Positions 49,061-57,759 of a stretch of 64,000 nt of DNA are shown here, in pieces (the stretch's first letter is position 1; the number at the start of each line of letters is the position of its first letter). Source of the stretch: Synechococcus sp. ATX 2A4 (GTDB lineage Bacteria; Cyanobacteriota; Cyanobacteriia; PCC-6307; Cyanobiaceae). The stretch covers positions 62,001 to 126,000 of the forward strand of contig NZ_JAGQCV010000005.1 of assembly GCF_024346375.1 (NCBI RefSeq), written 5' to 3'. The position numbers and the translations under genes were made by a program. The notes below the pieces were generated by a model. That model was given only the letters and a program-made list of their open reading frames with translations, had not been told where the DNA came from and ran no database searches.

Positions 49061-49245
49061 GTGGGACGTTTCAGGGAGTCTGTCCTTGTTTCGACCCTTG
49101 AAGGTCGTCCCTCACCCCTCACACCCCCGAACCATAACGTTGTTGGAAGGGGGGAGCTGGCGGGATGGGTCGCTGGTTCAACTGTCACCGCCGCTTTGCT
49201 GCCAACCGCTGCCAGGTGCCTTGCCATTCCCTGCCATCGGCGCGC
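49061..49245. other. Short noncoding gap between terminators and the DUF3747 gene
   Basis: Noncoding as far as I can see: no conserved ORF or RNA motif recognised between the minus-strand terminator and the DUF3747 stop. Confidence 0.5.
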
Positions 49246-49968
49246 TCACTCCACGAACGGCACCACCTGCAGAGCGATCGGCCCATCGGTCGCTTCGTAG
49301 GAGGGGCTGCTGGTATCCCTGCGGCCCAGCGGTGGCCGCTCGCGGACTTGCAGCAGGCGTTGCCGGCGCGCCACGGCGGAACCACCCTCCGCTTGGGTGG
49401 CCCTTGCCAGTAGTTCCTCCAGGGGGGTGCCGTTGGCGAAATACATGTGGCTCAAGGTGCGGTTGCCGAACGCACGGCGGCTGAGCTGCCAGTCGGGTTC
49501 CAGCGTGATCGCCACGAATGCGTCCCGGTCGCGCTGCGGCACCGTGGCCCGCCCCACCACCAGCACGGCGGTTTCCATGGGGGTCATGGCCTGCAGCTGG
49601 AGTTCCTGGCCCACCTGCCGCAGCCGCAGCCGGTAGCTGCTGGCCAGATCTTGGTCGGCAATGCGCAGGGAATAGCCGTTGCTGTCCAGGTAGCGGCTGC
49701 AGATGCCGCTGAAATCGAAACGGTTGAGCGAGGGGTCCACCAGGCCGTCCGGGCGCTGCTCCCAGCACAGCGGCCGGGGGGCCAGCTGCTCAAGCACCAG
49801 CAGCGACCAGTCGGCTGAGCCCACCGGCTTGGCCAGCACCGCAAAACGTGACCCATCCACCGGCACGCTGTTGAACACGCCCTTTGCCAGGGCGCCGGAG
49901 CCCCTGAGCGCGGGCCCGGCCGCCATCGCCAGGCCAAGTCCTGCCAGGGCCAGGTAAGTTCGCTTCAT
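49246..49968 (-). CDS. DUF3747 family exported protein
   Basis: A 240-residue protein with a signal peptide (MKRTYLALAGLGLAMAAGPA) and a body with VFNSVPVDGSRFAVLAKPVG, WSLLVLEQLAPRPLCWEQRP and SLNRFDFSGICSRYLDSNGY, which match DUF3747, a family typical of cyanobacteria and of unknown function. The start at 49968 is preferred to 50001 because the extra residues precede the signal peptide. It is divergent from rnhA with ~60 bases between starts. A minus-strand terminator is at 49024-49060. Confidence 0.8.
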   Translation of the reverse strand: MKRTYLALAGLGLAMAAGPALRGSGALAKGVFNSVPVDGSRFAVLAKPVGSADWSLLVLEQLAPRPLCWEQRPDGLVDPSLNRFDFSGICSRYLDSNGYSLRIADQDLASSYRLRLRQVGQELQLQAMTPMETAVLVVGRATVPQRDRDAFVAITLEPDWQLSRRAFGNRTLSHMYFANGTPLEELLARATQAEGGSAVARRQRLLQVRERPPLGRRDTSSPSYEATDGPIALQVVPFVE

Positions 49969-50030
49969 GGTGGTTGGCGTCCTGGCCGCAGAAAGAACCA
50001 ATGTTTACCGAACTTTTTGCCTGACGCCTA

Positions 50031-50744
50031 GTGGGTGCTGAGCCAAAACGGGTAGTGGCAGCGGCCTGCGATGGCGCTTGCAGTGGCAACCCTGGCCCTG
50101 GGGGCTGGGGCGCTCTGCTGCGCTTTGAAGACGGCAGCGTGATTGAACTAGGCGGGGCGGATCCGGCCACCACGAACAACCGCATGGAGCTGACGGGCGC
50201 CCTGGCGGTGCTGGAGCGCCTGCGGGAGTTGCCGCGCCATCCGGATCTGCGCCTGCGCACCGACAGTCGCTACCTGATCGATGGATTGCAGCGCTGGATG
50301 GCCGGCTGGAAGCGCAAGGGCTGGCGCACCGCCTCGGGGGGGCCGGTGCTCAACAAAGATCTCTGGGAGGCGCTGGACCGGGCACGCTTGCCGGATGTGC
50401 CGCTCGTGCACGTGCGCGGCCACAGCGGTGACCCCGACAACGACCGCTGCGACGTGATCGCCGTGGCCTTTTCCCGCGGCGGCCGGCCAGCGCTCGCCGC
50501 CCCTGATGCGGTGGCTCCCGCGCCCGACGATGACCCCGCGCCACCGGCGCTGACCGCCCTGCTCAGCCGCCTGGAACTGGCGGATCGCCTGGCCGAAGGC
50601 GGGTTTACCCTCTCGGCAGCCGAGCTGGCCCAGCTGGTGGATCTTCCCCTTGCCCGGCTGGCGGAGCGCCCCGGTGACTGGGTGTGGCGGGATTGGCACG
50701 TCCGCTCGCTCGATCCCAGCCGCTGGCGCCTGGAGCGTCGTTGA
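50031..50744 (+). CDS. rnhA: Ribonuclease HI with C-terminal extension
   Basis: A 237-residue enzyme cleaving RNA in RNA–DNA hybrids. The catalytic set is complete: D14 ([14 protein letters not shown]), E53 (NNRMELTG), D78 (LRTDSRYL) and D141 (DNDRCDVIA), with H131. Residues ~155-237 are an Ala/Pro linker and a helical tail ([20 protein letters not shown]) that are not part of the RNase H fold. The start is GTG at 50031. Its stop overlaps the pyrD ATG (TGATG), so the two are coupled. Confidence 0.93.
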   Translation: MGAEPKRVVAAACDGACSGNPGPGGWGALLRFEDGSVIELGGADPATTNNRMELTGALAVLERLRELPRHPDLRLRTDSRYLIDGLQRWMAGWKRKGWRTASGGPVLNKDLWEALDRARLPDVPLVHVRGHSGDPDNDRCDVIAVAFSRGGRPALAAPDAVAPAPDDDPAPPALTALLSRLELADRLAEGGFTLSAAELAQLVDLPLARLAERPGDWVWRDWHVRSLDPSRWRLERR

Positions 50745-51934
50745 TGGAACCCGCCATGACCTCGGTCCCGCCCATGTCCAGCACCGAAGCGCTCTACCGG
50801 CGCTGGGTCGGTCCCCTGCTGGCCCGCGACGACGGCGCCGACGCCGAGCAGCTCACCCAGCTCACGCTCACCGCCCTGGGGCTGGCCTCCCGGCGCCGGC
50901 ACTGGCCGCTGGTGTCCGGCAGCCTGGCGGGCCTGGGGGCGGAATTGCAGCGGCCGGATCTGCGCCTGGAGCAGACCCTCTTCGGCTGCCGCTTCAGCAA
51001 CCCGGTGGGCCTGGCGGCCGGCTTCGACAAGAACGCTGTGGCGGCGGGCATCTGGCATCTGTTCGGCTTCGGTTCCGCCGAACTCGGCACGATCACCTGG
51101 CACGGCCAGCCTGGCAATCCGCGCCCCCGCCTGTTCCGCCTTTCGCAGGAGCGGGCGGCCCTGAACCGGATGGGCTTCAACAACAACGGCGCCGTGGCCG
51201 CCAAGCGCACGCTGGAAGATCAGCAGCTGCCTCCTGCCGGCCAGCGGCCTGCCGTGCTCGGCCTCAACCTGGGCAAATCCAGGATCACCTCGCTCGAGCG
51301 CGCCCCCGACGACTACGCCTCGACGCTGGAGCTGCTGGCACCGCTGGCGGATTACGCGGTGATCAACGTGAGCTCGCCGAACACCCCTGGCCTGCGGGAT
51401 CTGCAGGATGCCACCCAGTTGCGGCGGCTGGTGGAGCGGTTGCGCCGCCTGCCCGGTTGCCCGCCCTTGCTGGTGAAGATCGCTCCCGATCTGGAAGACG
51501 ACGCCATCGACACGATCGCCCGGCTGGCGTATCAGGAGGGTCTGGCGGGGGTGATCGCCGTGAACACCAGCTTGAACCGTCTGGGGCTGGAGACCCGCCG
51601 GCTCGCCCAGACCGGCCGCACCCTGGAGGAGGAGGCCGGTGGCCTGAGCGGTGCTCCGCTGCGGGGCCGGGCGCTGGAGGTGTTGCGGCGGCTGCGGGCC
51701 ACGGCCGGTCCTGCCCTGCCGTTGGTGGGGGTGGGCGGCATCGACTCGCCTGAATCCGCCTGGGAGCGCATCACGGCGGGGGCGTCCTTGATCCAGCTGT
51801 ACACCGGCTGGATCTACGCAGGCCCCGCCCTGGTGCCCACCATTCTCGAAGGCCTCCAGCAGCAGCTCGACCGTCACGGCTGTCGCCACATCGGTGAAGC
51901 GGTGGGCAGCGGTTTGCCTTTCCTGCGCGGATAG
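50744..51934 (+). CDS. pyrD: Dihydroorotate dehydrogenase (quinone), class 2
   Basis: A 396-residue FMN enzyme of pyrimidine synthesis. The N-terminal helical extension ([14 protein letters not shown]) marks the membrane-associated class 2 type. Core motifs: [39 protein letters not shown], and [14 protein letters not shown] with the class-2 catalytic Ser; [14 protein letters not shown] and [20 protein letters not shown] near the C-terminus. Start at ATG 50744 overlaps the rnhA stop. Confidence 0.96.
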   Translation: MEPAMTSVPPMSSTEALYRRWVGPLLARDDGADAEQLTQLTLTALGLASRRRHWPLVSGSLAGLGAELQRPDLRLEQTLFGCRFSNPVGLAAGFDKNAVAAGIWHLFGFGSAELGTITWHGQPGNPRPRLFRLSQERAALNRMGFNNNGAVAAKRTLEDQQLPPAGQRPAVLGLNLGKSRITSLERAPDDYASTLELLAPLADYAVINVSSPNTPGLRDLQDATQLRRLVERLRRLPGCPPLLVKIAPDLEDDAIDTIARLAYQEGLAGVIAVNTSLNRLGLETRRLAQTGRTLEEEAGGLSGAPLRGRALEVLRRLRATAGPALPLVGVGGIDSPESAWERITAGASLIQLYTGWIYAGPALVPTILEGLQQQLDRHGCRHIGEAVGSGLPFLRG

Positions 51935-51998
51935 GGGCGGGTTGAGTGCAACTGCGAGGGGCACCAGATACGATTCGGCCACCTTCCCCTCGCCAATC

Positions 51999-52982
51999 TT
52001 GGTTCTCGCTGGCTTGCAAGAACGGCTGCGGCCCCTGACAGCCCGTTTGTTCCCCCCCCGTCTCCTGTTGGTGCTGGAGGATGAGCAAGTCACATTGATG
52101 GCGTTGAAGGGAACCACCCAGCCCCCCACGGGCTCCCTGCTGCGCACCGTGCCCTTGCCGCGCGGCACCTGCAGCGGCGGCCAACCCCAACAGAAAGTGG
52201 CCCTGGGCGACCTGATCGGCGACCTTGTGGTGGAGCTCAACTTGATGGGGGCGGAGCTGGTGGTGGCGTTGCCCGCCGCCGCCTGCACCCTGCGAGTGGT
52301 GGAGTGGCCCTTTGACGACTGGCCCGAGCAACCCGACCTGGCGCTGCGGGAACTGAATCCGGATCTGGGGCTCCCTTATCCGATCAGCGAGGCCTACACC
52401 ACCTTGGTGCCGCTCCCCTCCAGGGATCCATCCCGGCCGCCCACATCACTGGTGGCGATCGCGCCGCGCACCTTGATCCAGGCCTGGGTGGAGGTGTTCA
52501 GCATCGCGGCGCTTGATCTCGTCTGCCTGGAGCCCGCCCAGGTGGTCACCCTGCGGGCGATGGATCAATTGATTGCTGCTTCTCCTCCTGGCGAGTTGGT
52601 GGTGTTGCTGGAGCTCCATGGCGACAGCGCCCATCTGTTGCTGGTCCGCGATGGCATCCCTGAATTCAGCCGGCGCATCACGGCCGGCGCCACCTCAATC
52701 GAAAGGGAGCTGCGCACGTGCCTGGCGTTCTGGCAGCGCCGCGACCCGAGCATGATGTCTGTGCGGGTGTTGGTTTTCGGCCCTGCCAAGGCTTGCAATC
52801 AGGTTTCCGATACGCTCTCCGCGACGCCGTCCTGGAGTGTGGAGATCGTCGACCCTTCGCAGCAAAGCTGGCTGAACCTGGTCGGCATCGAGAGTGACCC
52901 CGACCCCTACGCCACGGATACGGCGGGCGGAACGGCGCTGGTACGCATGGCTGGCCTGGCGGCCGGAGACCTGTCGCGATGA
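51999..52982 (+). CDS. pilM: Type IV pilus assembly protein PilM-like
   Basis: About 327 residues with an actin/FtsA-like fold, the cytoplasmic partner of PilN. Evidence: a strand pair LLLVLEDEQVTLMALKG, VVEWPFDDWPEQPDLALREL, a phosphate-loop-like VVLLELHGDSAHLLLVRDG and position directly before pilN. The divergence from canonical PilM is marked, so the call rests heavily on context. No ATG fits near the N-terminus: the in-frame ATG at 51894 overlaps pyrD, so a TTG at 51999 or 52014 is more likely. The stop overlaps the pilN ATG by 4 bases. Confidence 0.75.
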   Translation: MVLAGLQERLRPLTARLFPPRLLLVLEDEQVTLMALKGTTQPPTGSLLRTVPLPRGTCSGGQPQQKVALGDLIGDLVVELNLMGAELVVALPAAACTLRVVEWPFDDWPEQPDLALRELNPDLGLPYPISEAYTTLVPLPSRDPSRPPTSLVAIAPRTLIQAWVEVFSIAALDLVCLEPAQVVTLRAMDQLIAASPPGELVVLLELHGDSAHLLLVRDGIPEFSRRITAGATSIERELRTCLAFWQRRDPSMMSVRVLVFGPAKACNQVSDTLSATPSWSVEIVDPSQQSWLNLVGIESDPDPYATDTAGGTALVRMAGLAAGDLSR

Positions 52983-53689
52983 GCGCCTCCCTTCCCCCTG
53001 TTGACCTGCTGCGCGAGCGCCGGGTTGAACTCGGCTTGCCAGCGGATCCGTCGCCGCCGCTTGACACACGCCGCCTGCTGCTGATCGGCGCCGCCGTGGG
53101 TGGTGGCCTGGTGGTGGCCATGGTGGCTGTTTCGCTGTTGATGCGGCTTCAACAGCAGATGCTCTCCCGGGAACTGGAGCGTCTGGCACCGGTGCGGGGG
53201 CAGGTGGCCAGGCTGGAGCAGGAATTGGCCGCTGAAAAAACCGCCAATGACACAACCCGTGCCAGCAATGAGGCGCTGGCCGGTGGGTTGGTGACCCTGC
53301 GCTCCGGTTCGGCGCTGATGACCGATCTGAGCCAGCGCACCCCCCGCGGCCTGCAGCTGACCCAATTCACGGTGGAGAAGGAAGGGCTGATCCTGAAAGG
53401 CCGCAGCGCTGATCCTGGGGCCTTCGAGCGCATCAACGCCCTTGTGCTTCAACTCAAGGCCTCCCCATTGCTGGATCCAGCCAAGATCACCCTGGCTCGG
53501 GCTGGACGTGACGCCCCTGCAGGGGCAGGAGCGGCCCCTGAGGAGAGCCTGGTGGCCTTCGAGATCTCGGCGGGCTTCCGCGCCTCCGCCGAATCTCTCA
53601 ATCAGCGCCTGGCCCTCCTGCAGAGCCTGGGCGCTGAAGGACTCGCTCTGCGGCTGCAGACGCTTCGCCGCGAGGGGCTGCTGCCATGA
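52979..53689 (+). CDS. pilN: Type IV pilus assembly protein PilN
   Basis: A 236-residue bitopic protein: short cytoplasmic N-terminus (LPPVDLLRERRVELGL) that binds PilM, one membrane helix (LLLIGAAVGGGLVVAMVAVS, about 38-57), a coiled coil (about 60-105) and a periplasmic domain (RTPRGLQLTQFTVEKEGL). Such proteins bridge PilM and PilO in the inner-membrane platform. It overlaps pilM and pilO by 4 bases each. The N-terminus is the typical NLL-type motif. Confidence 0.88.
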   Translation: MSASLPPVDLLRERRVELGLPADPSPPLDTRRLLLIGAAVGGGLVVAMVAVSLLMRLQQQMLSRELERLAPVRGQVARLEQELAAEKTANDTTRASNEALAGGLVTLRSGSALMTDLSQRTPRGLQLTQFTVEKEGLILKGRSADPGAFERINALVLQLKASPLLDPAKITLARAGRDAPAGAGAAPEESLVAFEISAGFRASAESLNQRLALLQSLGAEGLALRLQTLRREGLLP

Positions 53690-54414
53690 CGAACCTCCAG
53701 GAAGGTGTCAAACAACCATCCCCGGCCCTGCGCATTGGCTTGCTGGCGGGTCTGCCGATTGCCGCCGGTCTTCTGTTTTCTGGCTTGGTGTTCTTCGGAG
53801 GGGTCTGGCAGCCCTGGAACACCCTGCGCCAAGACCAGATCCAGCTCGATGAACTGCGCGAGATGGAGCGCCGCCTGCCCCTGCTGCGGGTGCAGCGGCT
53901 GCGCCAGATCGAGGAAACCGACAAGATCCGCCAGCAACAGAACAACCTTCTGCAGCTGATTGCCGGCAGCGGTGATTTCGACACCTTCATGGCCCAGCTC
54001 AACCGGGAAGCCAGTGCCGCCGGCATCCTGCTGGACGTGTTTGAACCCATCGCCCCGCCCGCACCTGCTGCGCCAGCCGCTGGGGCAACCCCTCCGGCGG
54101 CCGAAGGGCAGGCGGCTGACCCCAACGCCCCGCCGCCCCCTCCCCAGGACCCTCTTGAAGCCAGTGGCCTGGTGAAATCCACCACCCTGCTCAGCGCCCG
54201 TGGCCGCTATCCCAACCTGCTCAACTTTCTGCGCCGGTTGGAGCGGCTGGGTCTGTTGGTGGTTCAGAGCGATTTGAGCGTGGCCCTTCGAGAGGCAACC
54301 GGCCCTGCCGCCACTGCCGCTCCACTGGCCGAACTCAAACTCAATCTTTCTCTTTATCGAGAGGGAGATCCAGCGCCCAAGCCACCCGATCCAGAACCAC
54401 CCAATACGCCCTGA
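53686..54414 (+). CDS. pilO: Type IV pilus assembly protein PilO
   Basis: A 242-residue bitopic protein with one N-terminal membrane helix (LLAGLPIAAGLLFSGLVFFG), a coiled coil with LRQDQIQLDELREMERRLP and a ferredoxin-like C-terminal domain (DFDTFMAQLNREASAAGILL, YPNLLNFLRRLERLGLLVVQ). A Pro/Ala-rich insert sits near residues 125-150. It pairs with PilN in the periplasm. Its start overlaps pilN; pilQ follows after 61 bases. Confidence 0.88.
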   Translation: MTNLQEGVKQPSPALRIGLLAGLPIAAGLLFSGLVFFGGVWQPWNTLRQDQIQLDELREMERRLPLLRVQRLRQIEETDKIRQQQNNLLQLIAGSGDFDTFMAQLNREASAAGILLDVFEPIAPPAPAAPAAGATPPAAEGQAADPNAPPPPPQDPLEASGLVKSTTLLSARGRYPNLLNFLRRLERLGLLVVQSDLSVALREATGPAATAAPLAELKLNLSLYREGDPAPKPPDPEPPNTP

Positions 54415-54475
54415 TTTCCACATTCATTCCGCTCATGTGGCTCCCTTCCCGCTCTACCGATAAGATCCCCCAACG

Positions 54476-56836
54476 ATGAAACCTGCGGAGAATTGGTCGG
54501 TGCGACGACTTGGCAATTTGGCTCTTTCGGCAGCCTTTCCAGTGCTGACCCTGCTGCCGGTTGGTGAAGCCATTGCTGCACCTGGCCAAGTGGGCCCGTT
54601 TCAGCCTGGGGCTCCTGCCGCCGGATCTAGCAGAAATGCCACCCCGCTCAGCTCGGTGGAATTGAAGATTCGCCGCCTGCCGGATGCGGTGGAGTTCGTG
54701 ATTGAAGGCACCGGCGCCGCTCCGCAATTGCAGCAGTTCACCAACAACCGCGGCTGGGAAGGACAGATCGTCCTCACGGGCCCCGGCGCCCTGCGCCGTG
54801 GCCCCCAACGCGTCAGCCTGCCTGATCTGGGCTTCCAGTCGGTGAGCCTTGAAGGGGAAGGCACCCGTTTCTTCCTGCAGGTGTCTCCCAGCCGAGGCGG
54901 TTCCGTGCCACGGCCGGTGGTGAGCGCCGATGGGCGCAATCTGATCCTGACCTTCCCCGCGCCGCCCCAGACTTCCACCCAGACCGGCAGGCTCGACCTC
55001 AACACGCCGGGTCGGGTCGACCAGCCGCGGTTCGCGCCACCGCTCCAACCCAGGGCGGTGGCACCGCCGGTGGGTGACATGGCCGTGGGCAGCATGCTGC
55101 TGCGCAACCGCAGCTTCGTGAATCTGCGGGGGCCCAGTGTGACCATGACCCTCCGCAACGCCCCGGCCAAGGATGCGCTGATGGCCGTGGCCCAGATGGG
55201 TGGTTATGGCTTTGTCTACGTCGATGACACGCCACAGACGGCTGCGGCCCCAGCCACTCCGCAAGCGACCATCGACAGCAGGCGCGTATCGATTGCCTTT
55301 CGCAATGAACCCTATTCCAGGGCTGTGAATGCGATCCTTTTGGCCTCTGGCCTCCAGGGCAAACTTGAGGGAAATCTGATTGTTGCCGGCCCCAGCGCGC
55401 TGAGCAAAACCTTCGGTTCCCAGCTTTCCAAGGTTTATCGGCTTAACCAAGCCTCAGCCAACTCTGCTGCCGATTATCTGGCGAGCCTCGGGGCCACGAT
55501 CAACAAGACCTTCACCACCACAGCCACCTCCAGTGAGGTGGCCTCCACGGGCACACCAGCCAACAACACAGCCGCTTCCACCGCCACCACGGCCACCACC
55601 ACCCAGATCAATTCCTTCGGCGCCAGCCAGGGGCCTTTGGTGGGCTTGATCGGCACCACAGACACCCGTCTTGGCACCATTACATTGGTGGGGGAAAGTG
55701 GCTTGGTGGCGATTGCCGAGGCTTATCTCAAGCAGCTAGATCTTCGCCAGCGGCAGGTGGCCCTCGCTGTACGCATCCTTGACATCAACCTGGAAAATAG
55801 CCAGGATATTGCCAACAGCTTTGCCTTCCGTTGGGGCAACAATTTCATCGTTAATGACAGTGGGCAGCTGTTGGGGGCGTTCGGGTCTCGGCTGCCACCC
55901 AATGCCGGAGATTTTCGCCGGGGTGTTCCGAGTGACCTGACAGTTGAACTCACACCCGCCCAAGGAACGACTCCTGGCACAGTTACAACATCGGGTACAA
56001 ATTTGCCAGGCCTTGTCGCCACCGGATCGGCCGCATTGGATGGTGCCCGATCGATTGGATCTTCCTTGACGGATGGTTTCCGTCAAAACCCGGGACAGAA
56101 CTTTCCACGCGACAACTTCTTCGACTTTGTTCAAGCGCAGATTGTTTCGCGAAACACCAAGTTGATCGCCAGCCCCACCCTGATCCTGCAGGAAAATCCC
56201 TCCCGCCTCCGCGATGGTGGCGCAGATGGTGGTGGTGGGTCTGGGGGCAGCTCCAACCAAGGGCTTGATGCTTATACGATTGACTCTCCAATCGCCCGTA
56301 GCCGTGCCAACGAAGCAGCGGTTCGGGTGGGCACCAACGTGATCACCAACGTTGAGGTGACGCAGCAGGAAAACGGAGGCACCCAGTGCTCGCTGGAGCT
56401 TTCTACTGCTGGCCTTGTGCTGGGCGCACGCATAGAGAAGATTGACGATAACGGTTTCGTGACCTTCTCGCTTTCGCCCAGTATTTCTGCTGTGACCGGC
56501 TCGGTGCCGGGGCCTCCCACTTGTACCAGCCAGATCAGCATCCTCAGCGTGCGTCGCTTGGACACCGGTGCACTGCGGGTACGCGACGGCCAGACCCTGA
56601 TCCTCACCGGCGTGATTTCCGATGTGGACGTTGCCGAGGTGACCAAATGGCCCATCCTCGGCGACATTCCCTTGATCGGTCAGTTCTTCCGGGGCTCCTT
56701 CAACCGCCGCGAAAAGCGCGAGTTGGTGATCATGGTCACCCCGCGAATCATCTCCGACAACGATGGCGGTACCTTCGGCTATGGCTTCCAACCTTCCACC
56801 CCGGAATCCCGTCAGTTCATGAGCAACCCGCAGTGA
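54476..56836 (+). CDS. pilQ: Type IV pilus secretin PilQ
   Basis: A 786-residue outer-membrane secretin. A signal sequence and an AMIN domain (about 55-145; SVELKIRRLPDAVEFVIEG) anchor it to peptidoglycan. N-domains follow (about 205-420), with a Ser/Thr/Ala-rich spacer (KTFTTTATSSEVASTGTPAN, about 340-385), and then the secretin core (about 420-770; PTLILQENPSRLRDGG, SLSPSISAVTGSVP, KWPILGDIPLIGQFFRG and KRELVIMVTPRII). It forms the pore for the pilus used in motility or DNA uptake. The spacer is typical of cyanobacterial PilQ. It ends 25 bases from the convergent pentapeptide gene. Confidence 0.95.
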   Translation: MKPAENWSVRRLGNLALSAAFPVLTLLPVGEAIAAPGQVGPFQPGAPAAGSSRNATPLSSVELKIRRLPDAVEFVIEGTGAAPQLQQFTNNRGWEGQIVLTGPGALRRGPQRVSLPDLGFQSVSLEGEGTRFFLQVSPSRGGSVPRPVVSADGRNLILTFPAPPQTSTQTGRLDLNTPGRVDQPRFAPPLQPRAVAPPVGDMAVGSMLLRNRSFVNLRGPSVTMTLRNAPAKDALMAVAQMGGYGFVYVDDTPQTAAAPATPQATIDSRRVSIAFRNEPYSRAVNAILLASGLQGKLEGNLIVAGPSALSKTFGSQLSKVYRLNQASANSAADYLASLGATINKTFTTTATSSEVASTGTPANNTAASTATTATTTQINSFGASQGPLVGLIGTTDTRLGTITLVGESGLVAIAEAYLKQLDLRQRQVALAVRILDINLENSQDIANSFAFRWGNNFIVNDSGQLLGAFGSRLPPNAGDFRRGVPSDLTVELTPAQGTTPGTVTTSGTNLPGLVATGSAALDGARSIGSSLTDGFRQNPGQNFPRDNFFDFVQAQIVSRNTKLIASPTLILQENPSRLRDGGADGGGGSGGSSNQGLDAYTIDSPIARSRANEAAVRVGTNVITNVEVTQQENGGTQCSLELSTAGLVLGARIEKIDDNGFVTFSLSPSISAVTGSVPGPPTCTSQISILSVRRLDTGALRVRDGQTLILTGVISDVDVAEVTKWPILGDIPLIGQFFRGSFNRREKRELVIMVTPRIISDNDGGTFGYGFQPSTPESRQFMSNPQ

Positions 56837-56861
56837 ACTTGACTTGGGGTTAGGGCTCAGA

Positions 56862-57674
56862 TCAGAACGCCAGGGGAATGAAAGCTTTGGCGGCCAACGG
56901 CAGCAGGAACTGCACTACACCCATGGCCCCTCCCACAACCTGGCTGCCGATGGCGTTGCCGCTGCCACTCCCGGCTTTTGGCCCTTTCGTCAAATCGGCG
57001 GAGGCCTTCTGCAACTGCTCAGATGTGGCCTGATCGCCATCGGCGGCATACAGCTGGGCCGCATAGGTGAAATCGGCGGCGGCCTGTTCGCTCTTGGCCT
57101 GCTCCCCCCGCACGATGCCGCGCGCCACCCAGCTGATCGCCGCCTCCTGATCGCGCTGGATCGCCGCATCAAAGAAGCGCTCCGCCTCGGGCAGACGTCC
57201 CGCCTTGGCGGCCGCCACGCCTGCGTTGTGCAACTCGGCGTAGCTCTGCAACGCCGGATCAAGGCCTCGCGCCCCTTGCCAGTGGGTGGTGGCCAGGCTG
57301 CCGTTGTCGACCTGGGCACCGCTGAGATCGGCATCACGCAGATCGGTGCCTTGAAGAATCGCCCCCCGCAGGTCGGCGCCCCGGAGCGAGGCCCCCTTCA
57401 GGCTGGTGAAGCTGAGATCTGCGCCGCCCAGCCGGGCCCCATCCAGGCGGGCGCCACTCAGGTTGGCGCGTTGCAGCGCGGCGTTGCGCAGGTCTGCGTC
57501 GCGCAGATCCGCGCGCACCAGATCAGCGTCCTGGAGCTTGCAGCGCTGGCAGGAGCGAGTGTCCAGCAGGCGCACCAGCGTTTCAAAGGACGCCGCGCTG
57601 GCAGGCATGGCGAGCCCGCAGGCCGTGAGCGGACCCAGCAGCAACGCAGCCAGCCGTGGACGTGTGCCGCTCAT
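56862..57674 (-). CDS. Exported pentapeptide-repeat protein with TPR-like tail
   Basis: A 270-residue protein. A signal peptide (ALLLGPLTACGLAMPASAAS) is followed by a CxxC pair (RSCQRCKLQDADL), then about 14 pentapeptide repeats of A(D/N)LxxA type (about 50-125) that fold as a square helix, and a TPR-like helical segment (about 135-215; LHNAGVAAAKAGRLPEAERF). A hydrophobic segment is near the C-terminus (VVGGAMGVVQFLLPLAAKAF). Likely thylakoid lumen or periplasm; function unknown. Start at 57674 because the longer frame lacks support. It is 85 bases downstream of the transglutaminase gene, same strand. Confidence 0.85.
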   Translation of the reverse strand: MSGTRPRLAALLLGPLTACGLAMPASAASFETLVRLLDTRSCQRCKLQDADLVRADLRDADLRNAALQRANLSGARLDGARLGGADLSFTSLKGASLRGADLRGAILQGTDLRDADLSGAQVDNGSLATTHWQGARGLDPALQSYAELHNAGVAAAKAGRLPEAERFFDAAIQRDQEAAISWVARGIVRGEQAKSEQAAADFTYAAQLYAADGDQATSEQLQKASADLTKGPKAGSGSGNAIGSQVVGGAMGVVQFLLPLAAKAFIPLAF

Positions 57675-57759
57675 GGTGTGATGGCTAGGAGCATGGGGGT
57701 GTTCTATCGAGGCGCATGCCTGCTTGGCTTGGGACGGGGCCGGCGCGCCTCCCGGATGC

